The position numbers were made by a program, and so were the translations under genes. From the NCBI GenBank assembly GCA_013001935.1, contig JABDKZ010000347.1:1-7904 (forward strand): a stretch of DNA of 7,904 nucleotides, given 5' to 3'. Below, one piece after another: positions 6,872-7,904 of this stretch (within the stretch, counting starts at the first letter, position 1; every line of letters begins with the position of its first letter). The stretch comes from Maribacter sp. Its GTDB lineage: Bacteria; Bacteroidota; Bacteroidia; Flavobacteriales; Flavobacteriaceae. A model generated the notes under the pieces. It was not told where the DNA came from, made no database searches, and was given only the letters and a program-made list of their open reading frames with translations.

Positions 6872-6971
6872 GGATAGCTGGTTTGTGTAAAAATAACACA
6901 AATTTCCATGATTTGTTTTCGTACCATATTTTATTCAGATATTTGCCATAGATCATTGCTCTCAACAAATC
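6872..6971. promoter_or_regulatory. Divergent control region between pssA and the Lnb-like gene
   Basis: These 100 bases must start transcription in both directions unless pssA is served from elsewhere. On the plus strand, GATATTTG (6938-6945) matches the -7 element at seven bases of its spacing except the first base, and TTTG (6912-6915) lies 22 bases upstream as a possible -33 element; the implied start near 6952 leaves about a 20-base leader. On the minus strand I see only one-mismatch candidates and cannot choose among them. No operator-like dyad is evident. Confidence 0.3.
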
Positions 6972-7904
6972 ATGCGCTTAGAAAAGCTATTTATCCTCTT
7001 AATTTTTTTGCTTTCGTTAAAAGGTCATGCCCAGATACCTGAGTTATCCCCTTTATCAAAAATAAGTGTACTGACCTGTGGGTCGGGAGATCAACTTTAT
7101 TCTACTTTTGGGCATAGCGCCTTTAGGGTTAAAGACCCTGCAGTCGGAATTGACGTGGTCTACAATTATGGCGTATTCGATTTTAATTCTAATAATTTTT
7201 ATGGAAAATTTGCCATGGGTAAGTTACACTATACGCTTGCTCGACAGCAGTATTCCAATTTTATCCGTGAATATAAATACGACCAACGATGGGTAAATGG
7301 ACAAGTATTGCAACTCTCGCAAGGAGAAAGAAATGAATTATTCCAATATTTAGAGAACAATTATCTCCCGGAAAACAGAGCTTATCAGTACGATTTTTTT
7401 TATAATAATTGTGCAACGAAAATCTGGGATGTCATTGAGGCGGTTTATGGCAAAAAATTGGAATTCGATGAAAACTATCTTCAAAAGCAGTACACCCATC
7501 GTGAACTTATTCACCAAAACATGCCAACCAATTCATGGTCAGCATTTGGTATTGATATAGCACTTGGTGCGGTGATTGATGACTTGGCAACACCTAAAGA
7601 ACATATGTTCTTACCAAGCTATATTATGAAGCAATTGAATGTTTCTAAATTAAATGCAACGCTTTTAGCTCCCAACGAAGTTTCTATTTTTAAGCCCGAA
7701 TCGAATGTTAATAAAACCGACTTTTTACGAACACCTCTATTTTTTTCATTGGTGTTCATGGCATTGGTTTTCATTATAACATATACTGACTTTAGGAATA
7801 ATAAAAGAAGTAAGTGGTTGGATGTTGGGCTGTTCCTCATTACAGGTATTGCAGGCGTAGTGATCTTTTTTCTCTGGTTTTTGACCGATCATACGGCAAC
7901 CGCG
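6972..7904 (+). CDS. lnb: DUF4105 / Lnb-family membrane protein, probable lipoprotein N-acyltransferase (3' partial)
   Basis: The frame is open from the ATG at 6972 to the end of the window (311 codons, no stop), so the C-terminus is missing. It has a signal peptide (hydrophobic residues 6-16, likely cleavage after GHA at 20) and a periplasmic domain (about 25-250). That domain carries the DUF4105 hallmarks: CGSGDQLYSTFGHSAFRV (36-53) with H48, YNYGVFDF (64-71), and FFYNNCATKIWD (142-153) with C147. Two membrane segments follow (about 255-272 and 284-304), then a TDHTAT motif with H307 at the window edge. DUF4105 is the periplasmic domain of Lnb, reported in Bacteroides to add the N-terminal acyl chain to outer-membrane lipoproteins where Lnt is absent. 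H48 and C147 are my inferred catalytic pair. Function is transferred by family, and paralogues with other roles cannot be excluded. It is divergent from pssA, which supplies phospholipid. Confidence 0.82.
   Translation, partial: MRLEKLFILLIFLLSLKGHAQIPELSPLSKISVLTCGSGDQLYSTFGHSAFRVKDPAVGIDVVYNYGVFDFNSNNFYGKFAMGKLHYTLARQQYSNFIREYKYDQRWVNGQVLQLSQGERNELFQYLENNYLPENRAYQYDFFYNNCATKIWDVIEAVYGKKLEFDENYLQKQYTHRELIHQNMPTNSWSAFGIDIALGAVIDDLATPKEHMFLPSYIMKQLNVSKLNATLLAPNEVSIFKPESNVNKTDFLRTPLFFSLVFMALVFIITYTDFRNNKRSKWLDVGLFLITGIAGVVIFFLWFLTDHTATA

Noticed and set aside
6872..6901. Upstream ATG at 6901 as the pssA start
   Set aside because: It adds ten non-family residues before MKQYIPN and would consume part of the divergent control region.
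7078..7296. Plus-strand 72-codon open frame
   Set aside because: It is out of frame within the Lnb-like gene, which covers the same bases with conserved motifs.

Overview
The window looks like a chromosomal core segment of a member of the Bacteroidota, most likely a marine-type Flavobacteriaceae. The DNA is AT-rich and gene starts lack Shine-Dalgarno sequences, having A/T-rich leaders instead. Copies of the Bacteroidota -7 promoter element (TAnnTTTG) precede several genes. The proteins (long RecQ without zinc cysteines, KdsD-TatC pair, LptB, PssA, DUF4105/Lnb) match flavobacterial families. I see no mobile element, CRISPR array, tRNA or rRNA.

Layout: (1) positions 1-218 hold the 3' end of a plus-strand gene, probably a carboxypeptidase-like regulatory-domain protein. 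(2) A strong two-way hairpin terminator at 234-267 separates it from a convergent minus-strand gene for a secreted FAS1 (fasciclin) protein (284-868) with a good promoter. (3) A 736-residue RecQ helicase lies on the minus strand (1065-3275). (4) Divergent from recQ is a plus-strand run: kdsD (3469-4434, TTG start), tatC (4434-5285, one-base overlap) and lptB (5368-6108). (5) pssA (6113-6871, minus) converges on lptB with only four bases between stop codons. (6) Divergent from pssA is a DUF4105 gene (6972 to the window edge), the family of the Bacteroides lipoprotein N-acyltransferase Lnb. It runs off the 3' end and is partial.

Five neighbouring genes (kdsD, tatC, lptB, pssA, lnb-like) all serve the cell envelope. 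They cover Kdo precursor synthesis, folded-protein export, lipopolysaccharide transport, phosphatidylserine/phosphatidylethanolamine synthesis and probable lipoprotein N-acylation. The window is largely ordinary core genome. The points most worth a second look are the RecQ with all four canonical zinc-ligand positions replaced at unchanged spacing, the divergent pssA / Lnb-like pair (a phospholipid maker beside a probable phospholipid-consuming acyltransferase), an extended periplasmic loop with two cysteines in TatC, and a short open frame ending in an ATGA overlap with lptB. I did not find a convincing undescribed system.
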